64,000 bases of DNA, from positions 42,646-106,645 of the forward strand of contig NZ_JAEQMY010000017.1 of the NCBI RefSeq assembly GCF_016743775.1, given 5' to 3'. Below, one piece after another: positions 28,792 through 37,752 of the stretch. Below the pieces are notes generated by a model, which saw only the letters and a program-made list of their open reading frames with translations, was not told the origin of the DNA and did no database searches. The position numbers and the translations under genes are program-made. The stretch's first letter is position 1; every line of letters starts with the position of its first letter. The DNA is from Microvirga aerilata. Its GTDB lineage: Bacteria; Pseudomonadota; Alphaproteobacteria; Rhizobiales; Beijerinckiaceae.

Positions 28792-30180
28792 ATGCATACG
28801 AACTTGAAATTCAAGGACAAAACGGAAAGTCGGCTGATCTTCGCTGTTATGCTCGGCATTTTCTGCTTTTCGTTCATGTTCAACAATCTACACGTTGTGA
28901 CACATTATATTCCGCTCGACTCGTACTCGCTCGCGACGTTCATTAGACCTACGATTCTAGATAAGCAGTACGGCTTCCTCTATCCACTTGTCGATGAACG
29001 GGGACAATTTTACCTCTCTCAATTTGGCTTGCATGGCAGAATTTACCAATTTCTCTACTCTGCTCTCCCTCTAGAGCCGGATCGACTCACAATTTCACTG
29101 CAGAGAGGAGCCGGATTCATGTTCTGTGTACTACTAGCAGGACTATTGTTACATCTCCGACCAGTGTTCGGAACGATACCGGTTTTGATATCCGCTGTTC
29201 TCCTTTCGTTGTCCCCCCGCCTGATCCAGTACGCTAATGATATCTACTGGCTTGGTGCGTTAGCCCTGCTGCCCATGTTCCTCGTAGCAGCTCTGTACGA
29301 TCCCTCGGGCATGTCAAAGAAGGGACGGATTCTTCCTTGGGCTCTACTTCTCGCCTCCTACGTCAAGTTTCTCTGTGGCTACGAGTTCGTCAGCACGATA
29401 GCCTTGGCACCAATATTCTTTGTGCTCTTGCGTGAACCTACGCGCGAGTGGTTCTCCTGGCGCGTAATCCGGGCAATTATGTTAATGAGCGCTGCTCTCG
29501 TCGGCGGCTTCGCTCTCGCGATGGCAACACACTTGATCCAAGTCTATTTCGTGAGCGACATCAATCCAGTTCTCTATCTATCACAGCAAGGCAGAGCTCG
29601 CAGCGTAGGAGAAGCCTACCAAGCGCTAGTGTTACAGGACATAGTTCCGGGACGGATCCAACAAATCAAGCAGGCTCTCGTAGCCAGTTTCGGGTTTGAT
29701 GAGGGCGCTGTCTCAGCATTCCTAGACACCATCGCCAATGGATATTGGAAATCTGGAGCAACAATTATTCTCTCATACTTCACAACGACTATGATTGGCA
29801 CAGTCAACAATCCAGCTCCTTACTACTACGTTCTACCCTTTGGTGGGGGGGTGCCGTTTGTTTACGGACTTCTGATAGCAATTATTCTGCTGCCGGTCGC
29901 CTTCCTCTTGCGGAGGACGAACGCCTCGCTAGAATGGCTGCCAAGAACCGGCATCGTTGCTATTCTAAGCATTCTGGCTCCTATGAGCTGGTACATCCTT
30001 GGCTTCGGACATTCCATTATTCACTCCTTCGTTACGGTGACACTGCTATTTCTACCCTTGGCTGTTCTCTGTATGCTGTTTGCGGTTGCAACCGTTTCAG
30101 AAATAGTCCGAGCCGCATACACTCGCTTCCAGCCCATTGTCTCGCGCGAACGCAACAGCCCTTCTGTAATGGGCCGTTGA
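28792..30180 (+). CDS. Polytopic membrane protein, GT-C-like, 3' end inside IS
   Basis: A protein of about 462 residues with some 10-11 hydrophobic spans. After the first span comes a loop with HYIPLDSYSLA, where GT-C enzymes place their catalytic acidic residue. I therefore suspect a polyprenyl-phosphate-sugar-dependent transferase acting on the periplasmic side, though the family is not recognised outright. The frame opens at a TTG at 28711, but the ATG at 28792 just precedes the first span. Codons after about 30166 lie within the inverted terminal repeat of the adjoining IS110-type element, so the last few residues (VMGR) come from the IS and the native C terminus may be lost. Confidence 0.68.
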   Translation: MHTNLKFKDKTESRLIFAVMLGIFCFSFMFNNLHVVTHYIPLDSYSLATFIRPTILDKQYGFLYPLVDERGQFYLSQFGLHGRIYQFLYSALPLEPDRLTISLQRGAGFMFCVLLAGLLLHLRPVFGTIPVLISAVLLSLSPRLIQYANDIYWLGALALLPMFLVAALYDPSGMSKKGRILPWALLLASYVKFLCGYEFVSTIALAPIFFVLLREPTREWFSWRVIRAIMLMSAALVGGFALAMATHLIQVYFVSDINPVLYLSQQGRARSVGEAYQALVLQDIVPGRIQQIKQALVASFGFDEGAVSAFLDTIANGYWKSGATIILSYFTTTMIGTVNNPAPYYYVLPFGGGVPFVYGLLIAIILLPVAFLLRRTNASLEWLPRTGIVAILSILAPMSWYILGFGHSIIHSFVTVTLLFLPLAVLCMLFAVATVSEIVRAAYTRFQPIVSRERNSPSVMGR

Positions 30181-30407
30181 GTGTCAATCCCCTGAGTGAT
30201 CGTCGCGTCGCCAGGCTCATGCTTCTGTCCGTGGTTGGCATCGGGCCGCCACACCATGCCATCAGAGAGGATCCGGTGAGCCAATCTAGCTGCGCGTGAT
30301 GAGGCAGGACCTCTGTCACAAGGGCTGTTGCGGCTTTGCTGGCTCCTTCGTCCCGGCGACGGGACCTCAGAAGAACGGGAGTTCCCGCCCTGAACGCGCT
30401 TCTCAGA
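30176..30407 (-). ncRNA. Candidate bridge-RNA region of the IS110/IS1111 element
   Basis: The 232 bases after the transposase stop are non-coding and rich in short hairpins, for example GTCCCG-GCGA-CGGGAC (30350-30365) and CGGGA-GT-TCCCG (30376-30387). IS110-family elements encode a structured bridge RNA that pairs with donor and target DNA, and in the IS1111 subgroup it lies on the 3' side of the transposase gene. Position and structure fit; the pairing loops were not worked out. Confidence 0.3.
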
Positions 30408-31442
30408 TCAGGCTGCCATCGTGGCCTCCTTGCTCCAGCGAAAGGTGGTTCCGTCCACCCAGATGCGATGCAAGACCGTGGCTAACTTGCGGGCCAGCGC
30501 CACCTTGGCGCGCCGCAAGCCACGTCGCCGCGCCACGTCCACGGCCCAGCGCTTGAGAACCGAGAACCGCGTCGCATGACTGAGCATCACGTTGGCGGCC
30601 TCGTAGAGCGCCGTGCGCACCATGGCATCGCCTGCCCGCGTGATGCTGCCTGTCACATCGGTCCCACCGGATTGATGCTTCTTGGGTGTCAGGCCGAAGT
30701 GCGCCCCCACGGCCTTGGAGCGGGTGAACCGAGCCGGATCGCTCACCGCTGACTTGAATGTGAGGGCCACCTGCGGGCCGACCCCGGGCACCGTCATCAG
30801 CCGGTGGCAGACTGTGCCCTGGCGCGCGGCGGCCAGCATCTGCTTATGCAGCACATTGCATTGCGTGCGCAGGGCACCGCGGGCTTGGAGCATCGGCCCG
30901 GCCACCTGCTCGAGCATCGGATGACCGTCGATGAGTTCGCGCACACGCGCCTCAAACCCGGACCGGGTCACCACGCCGAGCTTGAGCCCAAAACCCCGCA
31001 GGATGCCGCGAAGACACAGCTCCAGGTCGAGGAGCTTGGCCTGCAGTTGCTTGCGAGCGGTCAGGAGGGCACGGATTTCCTGCGCCGCCAGGGTTTTGCA
31101 ATGCACCGGCCGGTACCAGCCCATGCGCACCATCTGAGCAATGCCACGGGCGTCCTTGCGATCCGTTTTGACTGGCATGGCCGAGAGGGCCGCTTTCACA
31201 TGTCGCGTCTCCAGCAGCACGACATCAAAGCCGCCATCGAGGAGACCGGCCTATAGCCATTGGGAGAGTGGCCCGGCCTTCAGGCCGGTCCTGACCGGAG
31301 CCGGCTCCAGCTGCTGGACGAACCGCACCAGGGCCTCTGGCTCGCTCGGCACTTTGAGTTCGCGGCGGATTTTACCCGTGGCATCCACCACACAGACACT
31401 GCTCAGTTCCAACGAGACATCAATTCCGGCATACTGCTCCAT
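30408..31442 (-). pseudogene. IS110-family transposase interrupted by an in-frame TAG
   Basis: Both parts are in one frame: residues 1-63 (MEQYAGIDVSLELSSVCVVD..., to PLSQWL) end at a TAG (31251-31253), and the frame then continues as AGLLDGGFDVVLLETRHVKAAL to the true stop at 30408. Relatives usually have a tyrosine or histidine at this place, so a single base change in a Tyr codon would explain the stop. The RuvC-like DEDD domain includes the first Asp in GIDVS and KTDRKDARGIA. The C-terminal Tnp_2 domain has TVPGVGPQVALTF and GLTPKKHQSGGTDVTGSI. Everything but the stop looks intact, so the loss is recent or readthrough occurs. Confidence 0.85.
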
Positions 31443-31515
31443 GGCTGTCCCTCATGATTCTTGGGGCCGATCACCTCGGACCCCGTTTCCAACACCATCA
31501 CTTTGAGGGACAGCC
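31443..31515. repeat. 12-bp inverted repeat next to the transposase start
   Basis: GGCTGTCCCTCA (31443-31454) is repeated in inverted orientation as TGAGGGACAGCC (31504-31515), with 49 bases between. It begins immediately upstream of the transposase ATG. It could fold the leader of the transposase mRNA into a long-loop hairpin or mark a transposase-binding site. Confidence 0.6.
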
Positions 31516-31693
31516 GCTACGCTACTTCGCGAGCGGCAGGCCCATTACGGCCTCTAGCAGAGAAGGCGATGCGATCTACTAGCAATCTCAGTCAAGCTCC
31601 TTAGAGGTATATGACTGCAATACTCCAAGCTTTTCGGCGTGCCATACGGCCACTCAGACTTTGATTACACACCCATTCTGGCTATATCGCCTT

Positions 31694-32266
31694 ATGGACA
31701 ACAAATTGCTCCCCTGGCGGGTGAAAGGATCCCGCCACATTCATAGAGATCGCTGGATCAGTGTCAGAGCCGACGATTGCGTCACGGCAAACGGCATCGA
31801 CGTCTCTCCCTTCTACGTGCTTGAGTATCCCGACGTGGTGCTGGTGCTGGCCATCACGACCGGCAATCAGGTTGTTCTTGTTCGGCAGTATCGGCATGGC
31901 CTCGGCGCTGTAACAACGGAACTCCCTGGCGGGATCATTGATGCCAGCGATCCTGATCCGATCGCCGCGGCGGCTCGGGAGCTGGTGGAAGAGACGGGCT
32001 ATGTCTCGGATGACTTGCGCGTCGTGGGGAGGCTATCGGCTGGCGCAGCCAGCCGGACCAACCTCTTCCATGTTGTCTTGGCGCTGAACGTAAAACCTGA
32101 GGCGGCACCTAAGCCGGATCCGACAGAGGCAATCGACGTTGAGTTGGTCGACTGCGCTAAAGCGGTGCGGATGGGCCAAGCGGGCGAACTCATCCAAGCT
32201 CACGATGTCGCGGCGCTTCTTCTTGGGCTCAGCGCGGCCGGCAAGCTGAATCTGGCTATGATCTGA
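31694..32266 (+). CDS. Nudix hydrolase, ADP-ribose pyrophosphatase-like
   Basis: A 190-residue Nudix enzyme. The Nudix box reads GGIIDASDPDPIAAAARELVEETG with two extra residues relative to the GX5EX7REUXEEXGU consensus, and the preceding VVLVRQYRHGLGAVTTELPGG is typical of ADP-ribose/nucleoside-diphosphate-sugar pyrophosphatases (NudF type). The likely reaction is cleavage of ADP-ribose or an NDP-sugar to AMP or NMP plus sugar phosphate. The frame opens at a TTG at 31661; I chose the ATG at 31694, though no strong ribosome-binding site supports either. It sits alone after the IS element. Confidence 0.8.
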   Translation: MDNKLLPWRVKGSRHIHRDRWISVRADDCVTANGIDVSPFYVLEYPDVVLVLAITTGNQVVLVRQYRHGLGAVTTELPGGIIDASDPDPIAAAARELVEETGYVSDDLRVVGRLSAGAASRTNLFHVVLALNVKPEAAPKPDPTEAIDVELVDCAKAVRMGQAGELIQAHDVAALLLGLSAAGKLNLAMI

Positions 32267-32335
32267 ACATCAAGAATCATGGCCCAAACGCCGCAAGGAA
32301 GGGCTTTAGAAGGGCATACCAGCAGCTTTGATAGC

Positions 32336-34285
32336 TCACAAAAGAAGATCAACTGCCGCCAACGTTTGGACATTGGCTAGACGGATGAGACCTTCCGCCG
32401 CTAGATCACTATCCGTGTTGATGAGGACGCGCGCCTCCGAGCCAACGGTCTCATACCGGACTTGGCCTGCTCCGCTAAATGCGTCCCGACCAATGAAGTC
32501 GAAGGTCTGGTTGCCTGCAGCCAGGCTGTCGGCATCTATCCGAGCCAAATCAAGACGATCCCGCGAACGGTGGCTAAAATCCAGCACAAGGTCTGCTTGG
32601 CCGGCGTTGGGAGACGTGTGCCTGACCGATTGCCATTGAAACACATCGGCTCCAGTTCCGCCTTTTAACGTGTCCTTGCCGCTGCCGCCCAAAAGCATGT
32701 CTTTCCCAGCTTCGCCATAGAGAGTGTCATTTCCAGCACGGCCCGAAACGTTGTCGTCACCATACCCTGCGCGAAGAACATTTCTGCTTGAGGAGCCCTT
32801 CAGCACATCGTTGAACGCGCTGCCGGTCACGCCCTGGATGCCAGATAGGCGGTCTCCAGAAGCGTCTCCTCCTGCTTGAACCGCTTTCGAGAGATCGACG
32901 ACCACTCGTCCGAGTGAGCCACTGTAGATGACATAGTCAAAGCCGTTGCCGCCGAATAGGCGATCCGCGCCAGGCCCGCCGCGGAGAAGATCGTTGCCAT
33001 CTCCACCATAGATGGTATCGTTCCCGCCACCACCGAAGATAGTGTCGTTTCCCCGCCCTCCATTGAGAATATCTGCGGCATCGTCTGCGGGATTGAGGCC
33101 GGTGCCGGACTTGAGGTCCAAGCGGAAGATCTTACCACTGTAGTCAACGATGTAGAGGTTGCCGGCTGCATCCTCACCCATTGACGACACAAGACCAATC
33201 GGGCCGCCGCTAACCGCGACACTCCCGGTCAGGTCTGTGAACCGCCATGAGCCGGACACGCGCTGCAGGGACCAGATGTCACCGCTGGAAAAATCGGAGA
33301 AGAAATAGTTTCCCTGGAAATCCCGCTCAGGGCCTCGATAAACATAGCCGCCTGTCACTGCCTGGCCCATGTCGCGCCCGTAGGCATAGATTGGGTTCGT
33401 GTAGGCCGGAAAAGATGCGGCATTGAATGGGCCTTCCGTGAGGCTCCAACCGTAATTGGCCCCGGATCGCCCAAGATCGATCTCCTCGAAACTGCCCTCG
33501 CCGACATCACCGATGTACATCTCACCGGTTGCTCGGTCGAAGCTCACGCGCCAAGGGTTGCGCAGGCCAGCTGCATAGATGCCTGTTCCGATCGCGCTGC
33601 CCTCAATCCCTGTAATCGCGGATGGATTGTCGGCTGGCAGGGCATAGTTCCTGTTGGGATCGGCAGGGAAAGCATCGGCATTCACATTCAGCCGGAGGAT
33701 CTTGCCGAGTTGATTGTCGACGCTCTGGGCATTCGCCCTGAAAGCCCCGTCACCGGTGGCGGCATAGAGGTACCCGTCAGGGCCAAAGCCGATCCATCCG
33801 CCGCGATGGTTCGTGGTCGACGAGGGATAGTCGATCTTGGTGATGAGCCGCATGCTGGCGGGATCGGCAATCAGAGGATTGGACGCAGATACCTTGTACT
33901 CCCGGATCTCCACGTCTTGGTCGGTTGTGCTGAGATAGACGTAGAACTTCCGGCTCGTTGCATAGTCAGGAGCGAAGGCAAGCCCGAGAAGACCCTGCTC
34001 ACCGCTCGTTGCAATCTGAGACGACACATCGAGGAACGGGGTACCTATGGTTTGTCCGGTGCCGGTATCGTAAACCTTCACCCGCCCTCCCTTCTCGAGA
34101 ATGAAAAGGCGGCTTGGATCACTTGGGGTTGATGTGAGATACAGAGGATTATTCAGGCCGGCAACGATCGCAGTGACTGCCACGGTGTGTGGGCTCCCGG
34201 CATTAGGATCGTACCCGTAAATTGTGTCTGCGGAACTGGTCCCAACCAGCCTGTCTGAACCTTGACTCCCTGTCCGTCGTGCCAT
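32336..34285 (-). CDS. PQQ-type glucose/sorbosone dehydrogenase fused to RTX repeats
   Basis: A 649-residue, probably secreted protein. Residues about 34-390 form a six-bladed glucose/sorbosone dehydrogenase propeller (ILEKGGRVKVYD, GLLGLAFAPDY, TTNHRGGWIGFGPDGYLY, AAGLRNPWRVSFD, GDVGEGSFEEID, NYGW), the fold that holds PQQ in soluble aldose dehydrogenases. Residues about 408-450 and 505-560 are calcium-binding RTX nonapeptides (GGRGNDTIFGGGGNDTIYGG and similar), and an RTX-like unit also begins the protein (GSDRLVGTSSADTIYG). There is no Sec signal, and the C terminus is hydrophobic (AAVDLLL), both as expected for type I secretion. No secretion genes are beside it. Confidence 0.9.
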   Translation of the reverse strand: MARRTGSQGSDRLVGTSSADTIYGYDPNAGSPHTVAVTAIVAGLNNPLYLTSTPSDPSRLFILEKGGRVKVYDTGTGQTIGTPFLDVSSQIATSGEQGLLGLAFAPDYATSRKFYVYLSTTDQDVEIREYKVSASNPLIADPASMRLITKIDYPSSTTNHRGGWIGFGPDGYLYAATGDGAFRANAQSVDNQLGKILRLNVNADAFPADPNRNYALPADNPSAITGIEGSAIGTGIYAAGLRNPWRVSFDRATGEMYIGDVGEGSFEEIDLGRSGANYGWSLTEGPFNAASFPAYTNPIYAYGRDMGQAVTGGYVYRGPERDFQGNYFFSDFSSGDIWSLQRVSGSWRFTDLTGSVAVSGGPIGLVSSMGEDAAGNLYIVDYSGKIFRLDLKSGTGLNPADDAADILNGGRGNDTIFGGGGNDTIYGGDGNDLLRGGPGADRLFGGNGFDYVIYSGSLGRVVVDLSKAVQAGGDASGDRLSGIQGVTGSAFNDVLKGSSSRNVLRAGYGDDNVSGRAGNDTLYGEAGKDMLLGGSGKDTLKGGTGADVFQWQSVRHTSPNAGQADLVLDFSHRSRDRLDLARIDADSLAAGNQTFDFIGRDAFSGAGQVRYETVGSEARVLINTDSDLAAEGLIRLANVQTLAAVDLLL

Positions 34286-34953
34286 GGCGGCCTCCTGCGG
34301 ATCAGCCCTAGCGCGTGATCGCGATGACGTTCTATTGTAGGATCAGACTATATAGAGGTGGCAAGTGTTATCGGCAGGCCTATCCGTACGAAGGATGTTC
34401 TGAGCGATCCAGGCCCACTCGCAACCACTAACGGCATAGCGCCGCTGGGTAACGAGACCCGGCTCGACTGTCAGCTTCCGTTGCGGGTTCTTGGGCCTGC
34501 TCATCCGCATCCGACCCGCCGAGCGCCAATAAGTAGCATGGTGCGGCTGTGGATAGCGGGGTGCTATCGTCTCGCTGGCCTTCGGGCAAAAAGAAAGCGC
34601 TTCCCCAAGGTCAGCGCTTAGGTTCGATCGTAGGGGCAACCTCGGATCGGGGCCACTGGATAGCTTGCTATCCTTGTTGAGACCAGAAGCTGGGTCCGGC
34701 TCATTGGAGCCACAGATCCCCCGCCCGGAGTAGAGGCGGCTTTATCGGTTCGCCTCTCTAGCTTCCTGCAGCTTCCGCGTCGTCTCCACGATTGCGTCAG
34801 CCGCCGGAGAGCCCCGGATCCCGACCACCCCACGATTGATTTTCGGTCTTGCTCCGCCATTCCTCAGACTAGGTGCTGACGGGCTGATCGGTGAGTTCGG
34901 AGATGGGGTTGATGTCGCGAGAGCAGGCTATGCGGTGTGTGCCGTTCAGATGA
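34286..34953. other. Intergenic region without a supported gene
   Basis: A 668-base stretch. Short open frames exist on both strands (for example 34343-34639 minus), but none has a ribosome-binding site, a recognisable domain or codon use like the neighbours. It flanks two mobile elements within 4 kb and may contain decayed sequence. No clear repeat or RNA gene seen. Confidence 0.4.
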
Positions 34954-35526
34954 TTACGGCTGCGCAGACGTTCGGCCGTTCTTGAGTGCTCTCAGGGTGT
35001 TGGTTCCAAGCTGCCCGGTGACCGGCAACTCTTGCCTTTGCTGGAAGGCTTCAACGGCCCGGCGTGTCCCGGGGCCGAATACTCCGTCTGCTTCTAAAGG
35101 ACCATATCCCAGCCCTGTAAGCGCCTGCTGTGCATTGCTTATCTCTTCCTTGGATAAGAGGATGCTTCCGACCTCGGTCAGGTCAGTCTTCCCGTCCGGG
35201 GCTGATGTTTGAGATGAAGGCCTCGAAGGCCGAGGCCGCATAGTGTCGATCTCGCCACTTACGCGGCCACGAAGATACTCCAGGTGTTTCAGTTCCTGGG
35301 TGGCGGCAGCAATCTGCTTCTGGATGTGCTGTAGATCCTGGCTTGCGTCCTTGAACCGCTCCAGTTCGGCAGCAAGAGCGTCGCGTCCGGCGTTGGCTGT
35401 CTCGGAGGCTTGGGACAAGCGGGTAATTTCAGCCTGTGCATCCGTCTTGGAGGAGTGAGGGCCAAAGATGGAGAACCCATAGAGAGCCCACCCCACCACG
35501 GCGGCAGCTACTGTCAGATGATTCAT
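34954..35526 (-). CDS. Membrane-anchored coiled-coil protein with peptidoglycan-binding domain
   Basis: A 190-residue protein. The N terminus is one hydrophobic span (HLTVAAAVVGWALYGFSIF) that would anchor it in the inner membrane. Residues about 30-85 are coiled coil (ITRLSQASETANAGRDALAAEL region). After a proline-rich linker, residues about 125-185 are a PG_binding_1 domain (NAQQALTGLGYGPLEADGVFGPGTRRAVEAF). It probably spans from membrane to cell wall. No enzyme domain is present. The frame opens at a TTG, but the ATG at 35526 with GGGA upstream fits the membrane span better. Confidence 0.82.
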   Translation of the reverse strand: MNHLTVAAAVVGWALYGFSIFGPHSSKTDAQAEITRLSQASETANAGRDALAAELERFKDASQDLQHIQKQIAAATQELKHLEYLRGRVSGEIDTMRPRPSRPSSQTSAPDGKTDLTEVGSILLSKEEISNAQQALTGLGYGPLEADGVFGPGTRRAVEAFQQRQELPVTGQLGTNTLRALKNGRTSAQP

Positions 35527-35800
35527 AACCACGCGTCCCAATCAATCTTACTTCTTGCCTGCCGCTGATATGGGCTACCTGGGATATGGCATGAAGGGCT
35601 GAAGGGGCCCTTAACTCAGACTCGTCTGCGAGATCAGTAGGACCAGAGAGGCCTAGGTCTAAGTCCATCAGGATCGACGAGCAGGGCTCTAACGCGGGAG
35701 TTGCAGTCTCGCCCCATCAAAAATCCTTCTTTGGTGCGCTTCCGCCCGGAAGCAATTCATTGCGCTCGGACTTCAGATTTCCAAGTGCTAACTGGCACTA
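35527..35800. other. Intergenic region between the PG-binding gene and IS630 element
   Basis: About 275 bases up to the left end of the IS630-type element. Several short frames occur, none supported. The IS appears to have inserted at a TA dinucleotide (35799-35800) in this spacer. Confidence 0.4.
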
Positions 35801-36898
35801 TTGATCTTCACGCGACAGGTGTAACATAGGGCGGTGTCCGTCATCGTGAGGAGGTGCGCGATGGAAGGCAACGTTTGGCGGCCGACGCATCTGACGTCGG
35901 AGCAGATGGAGGAGCGTCGCCTGGTGGCCGCGACGCTGTTGCGCCAGGGACAGCTCTCAAGCCGCCATTGCCCGGCGTGTGGGGGTCAGCCGCGCCAGTG
36001 TCTGCCGCTGGGCCGCCACCATGGCCCAGGAGGGCCCGCGTGGTCTGGAAGCGCGCCCCATCCCGGGACCATCGCCCCGCCTCGATGAGAAGGCCTGGAC
36101 GCGGCTGGGCCGGCTGCTGGATCGGGGTGCGGTGGCGGCGGGCTTTGCCACCGAACGCTGGACGCTCGAGCGCATCGCCGCTCTGATCGAGCGCGAGTTC
36201 GGGGTGCATTATCATCCGCGCTACCTGGAGCGGCCACTGAAGGCGCACGGCTTCAGCGTGCAGCGTCCCGCCACAAGAGCGAAGGAGCGCGATGAGCTGG
36301 TGATCGCGGTCTGGCCCAAGCAGGACTGGGTGGCGCTCAAAAAAGGCGCGCCGGGAGCAGCGCACCCTGGTCCTCTGGGATGAGACCGGCCACAGCTTCC
36401 GGATCCGGCCGGGCGCGACCTGGGCACGGCGCGGGCTTACCCCAGTGCTGCGGCGGGTGAGCAAACGACGTGAGGTGTCGAGCATCGTGGCGATCACGCC
36501 GGACGGGCGGCTGTATGCCCGTCATTTCCGCACGAGCATCTCGAGCCGCTGTGTCATCCAAGCCCTGCGCTTCTTCCGTCGTAAGATCGGCACGCCGCTG
36601 CTGGTGGTCTGGGATCGGCTCAACGCCCACCGCTCACCGGCGACAACGGACTTCATCGCTTCGCACGCGCAGGACTATGCGGTGGCCTATCTGCCAGCCT
36701 ATGCCCCGGAGTTGAAGCCGGAAGAGCAGTGCAATGCGCTCGTCAAGCGCGCCATGGCAAACGCTCTGCCTGGCTCAGTCGACGACCTGCATCGGCTCGC
36801 CCGGCGCGAGTTCGGCCGCCTCAAACGGCATCCCGAGATGATCGTCCGCTTCTTCCGCCATGCAGGCCTCTCCGTTACCGGCATCCCGTGAAGATCAT
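35801..36898. mobile_element. IS630-family insertion sequence
   Basis: A 1.1-kb element with a single transposase gene. Its ends share a perfect 11-bp inverted repeat, TGATCTTCACG (35802-35812), repeated inverted at 36887-36897, and are flanked on both sides by TA (35799-35800 and 36899-36900). Duplication of a TA target is the mark of IS630/Tc1-mariner transposition. The right repeat overlaps the transposase stop codon. Confidence 0.8.
35861..36891 (+). pseudogene. IS630-family transposase with two frameshifts
   Basis: The reading frame starts at ATG 35861 behind a strong GAGGAGGT and encodes the helix-turn-helix region (LTSEQMEERRLVAATLLRQG). Around 35955 the homologous reading moves by +1 to SQAAIARRVGVSRASVCRW and runs through ERWTLERIAALIEREFGVHY. 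At a run of six A (36341-36346 region) it moves by +1 again to RTLVLWDETGHSFRIRPG, then VVWDRLNAHRSPAT and LPAYAPELKPEEQCN, the DDE catalytic residues. The A-run could be a slippage site, as some IS630 relatives use programmed frameshifting, but the first shift has no such sequence, so this copy is probably broken. Confidence 0.82.
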
Positions 36899-37086
36899 TA
36901 GTAACGAGATAACATATAAGCATTGCGTCGAGGCGGGTATGTATCCAGATGGGAGAAGCAGATCACAGGAAATAGGCTCTTAAGACTATCCTGGTTGCGC
37001 ACCTCGATCCGTATTTCAAAGCTAACCAGCTGATCCTGTGCTGACGGATGCATCCAACGAGCGCTGTGCCAAAAGTGAGAACCTAG

Positions 37087-37575
37087 ATGACAGATTTTGA
37101 AGCAAGCTATGTTGGTCAGCTGCGGCAACTCGTAGGCCGTCGTCTCGTCCTAATTCCGAGTGCAAGGCTCTTGGTAGAGGCTTCGAACGGGCAAATTTTG
37201 CTGCAACAACGGCGTGATTTCGGCACCTGGGGCTTACCCGGTGGCAACGCTGAAGAGAGAGAAGGGCTGCAGGCACTCATTGCACGGGAGGCGGCCGAAG
37301 AAGCTGGCATTAATGTATCAGACGTTCACCCATATGGCTTTGCAGATAACCCTACCTACGAAACAATCCACTTCCCAAATGGTGACACCTCTCAGTACTT
37401 TGCAATGCTCTTCTACACACGCTCCTATACTGGCACAGCACACGTTGCCGATGACGAGAGTCTCGATGTTCAGTGGTTCTCACCAAAAAATTTGCCGCCA
37501 ATGGCAATGAATCATTTGCGCTCCGTCGAGGCTTATTATCGCTTCCAGGCCACAGGAGAGTTTCAATTCGTTTGA
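37087..37575 (+). CDS. Nudix hydrolase
   Basis: A 162-residue Nudix enzyme with a perfect box: G at GGNAEER, then E, seven residues, REAAEEAGI. The N-terminal ASYVGQLRQLVGRRLVLIPSARLL resembles MutT-like proteins of mobile or accessory regions, where the substrate is often a damaged nucleotide or an NDP-sugar. The C-terminal LDVQWFSPKNLPP is typical of the fold. The start is an ATG with only a weak ribosome-binding site. It is isolated, just downstream of the IS630 element, and is more A/T-rich than the genes that follow. Confidence 0.83.
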   Translation: MTDFEASYVGQLRQLVGRRLVLIPSARLLVEASNGQILLQQRRDFGTWGLPGGNAEEREGLQALIAREAAEEAGINVSDVHPYGFADNPTYETIHFPNGDTSQYFAMLFYTRSYTGTAHVADDESLDVQWFSPKNLPPMAMNHLRSVEAYYRFQATGEFQFV

Positions 37576-37752
37576 TACCTCAAGATGTAATGTTATAATG
37601 TTTTGCATCAGGCATCTCAATCAGCTTTGAGCAGAACGGATTGAGCGGAGAGAGTTCGTCCGCGATGCCAAGGAGGTAGTCTTCAGCTTATCGGGATCCG
37701 ATTAGGGCGAATGTGCGCACCTCACCTCCCGATTTGGCATTGCGTTCACTCA

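Larger units (their letters stand above)
30166..31548. mobile_element. IS110-family insertion sequence (IS1111-like layout)
   Basis: An element of about 1.38 kb holding one DEDD-type transposase gene on the minus strand. The ends are proposed from a perfect 10-bp inverted repeat: GTAATGGGCC at 30166-30175 and GGCCCATTAC at 31539-31548. About 230 bases lie downstream of the transposase gene and about 95 upstream. The long 3' non-coding part and terminal inverted repeats suit the IS1111 subgroup more than classical IS110. The transposase carries an in-frame stop, so this copy is probably immobile on its own. True ends could differ by a few bases. Confidence 0.7.

Noticed and set aside
34343..34639. 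98-codon minus-strand frame
   Set aside because: No ribosome-binding site and no family character; amino-acid composition looks random.
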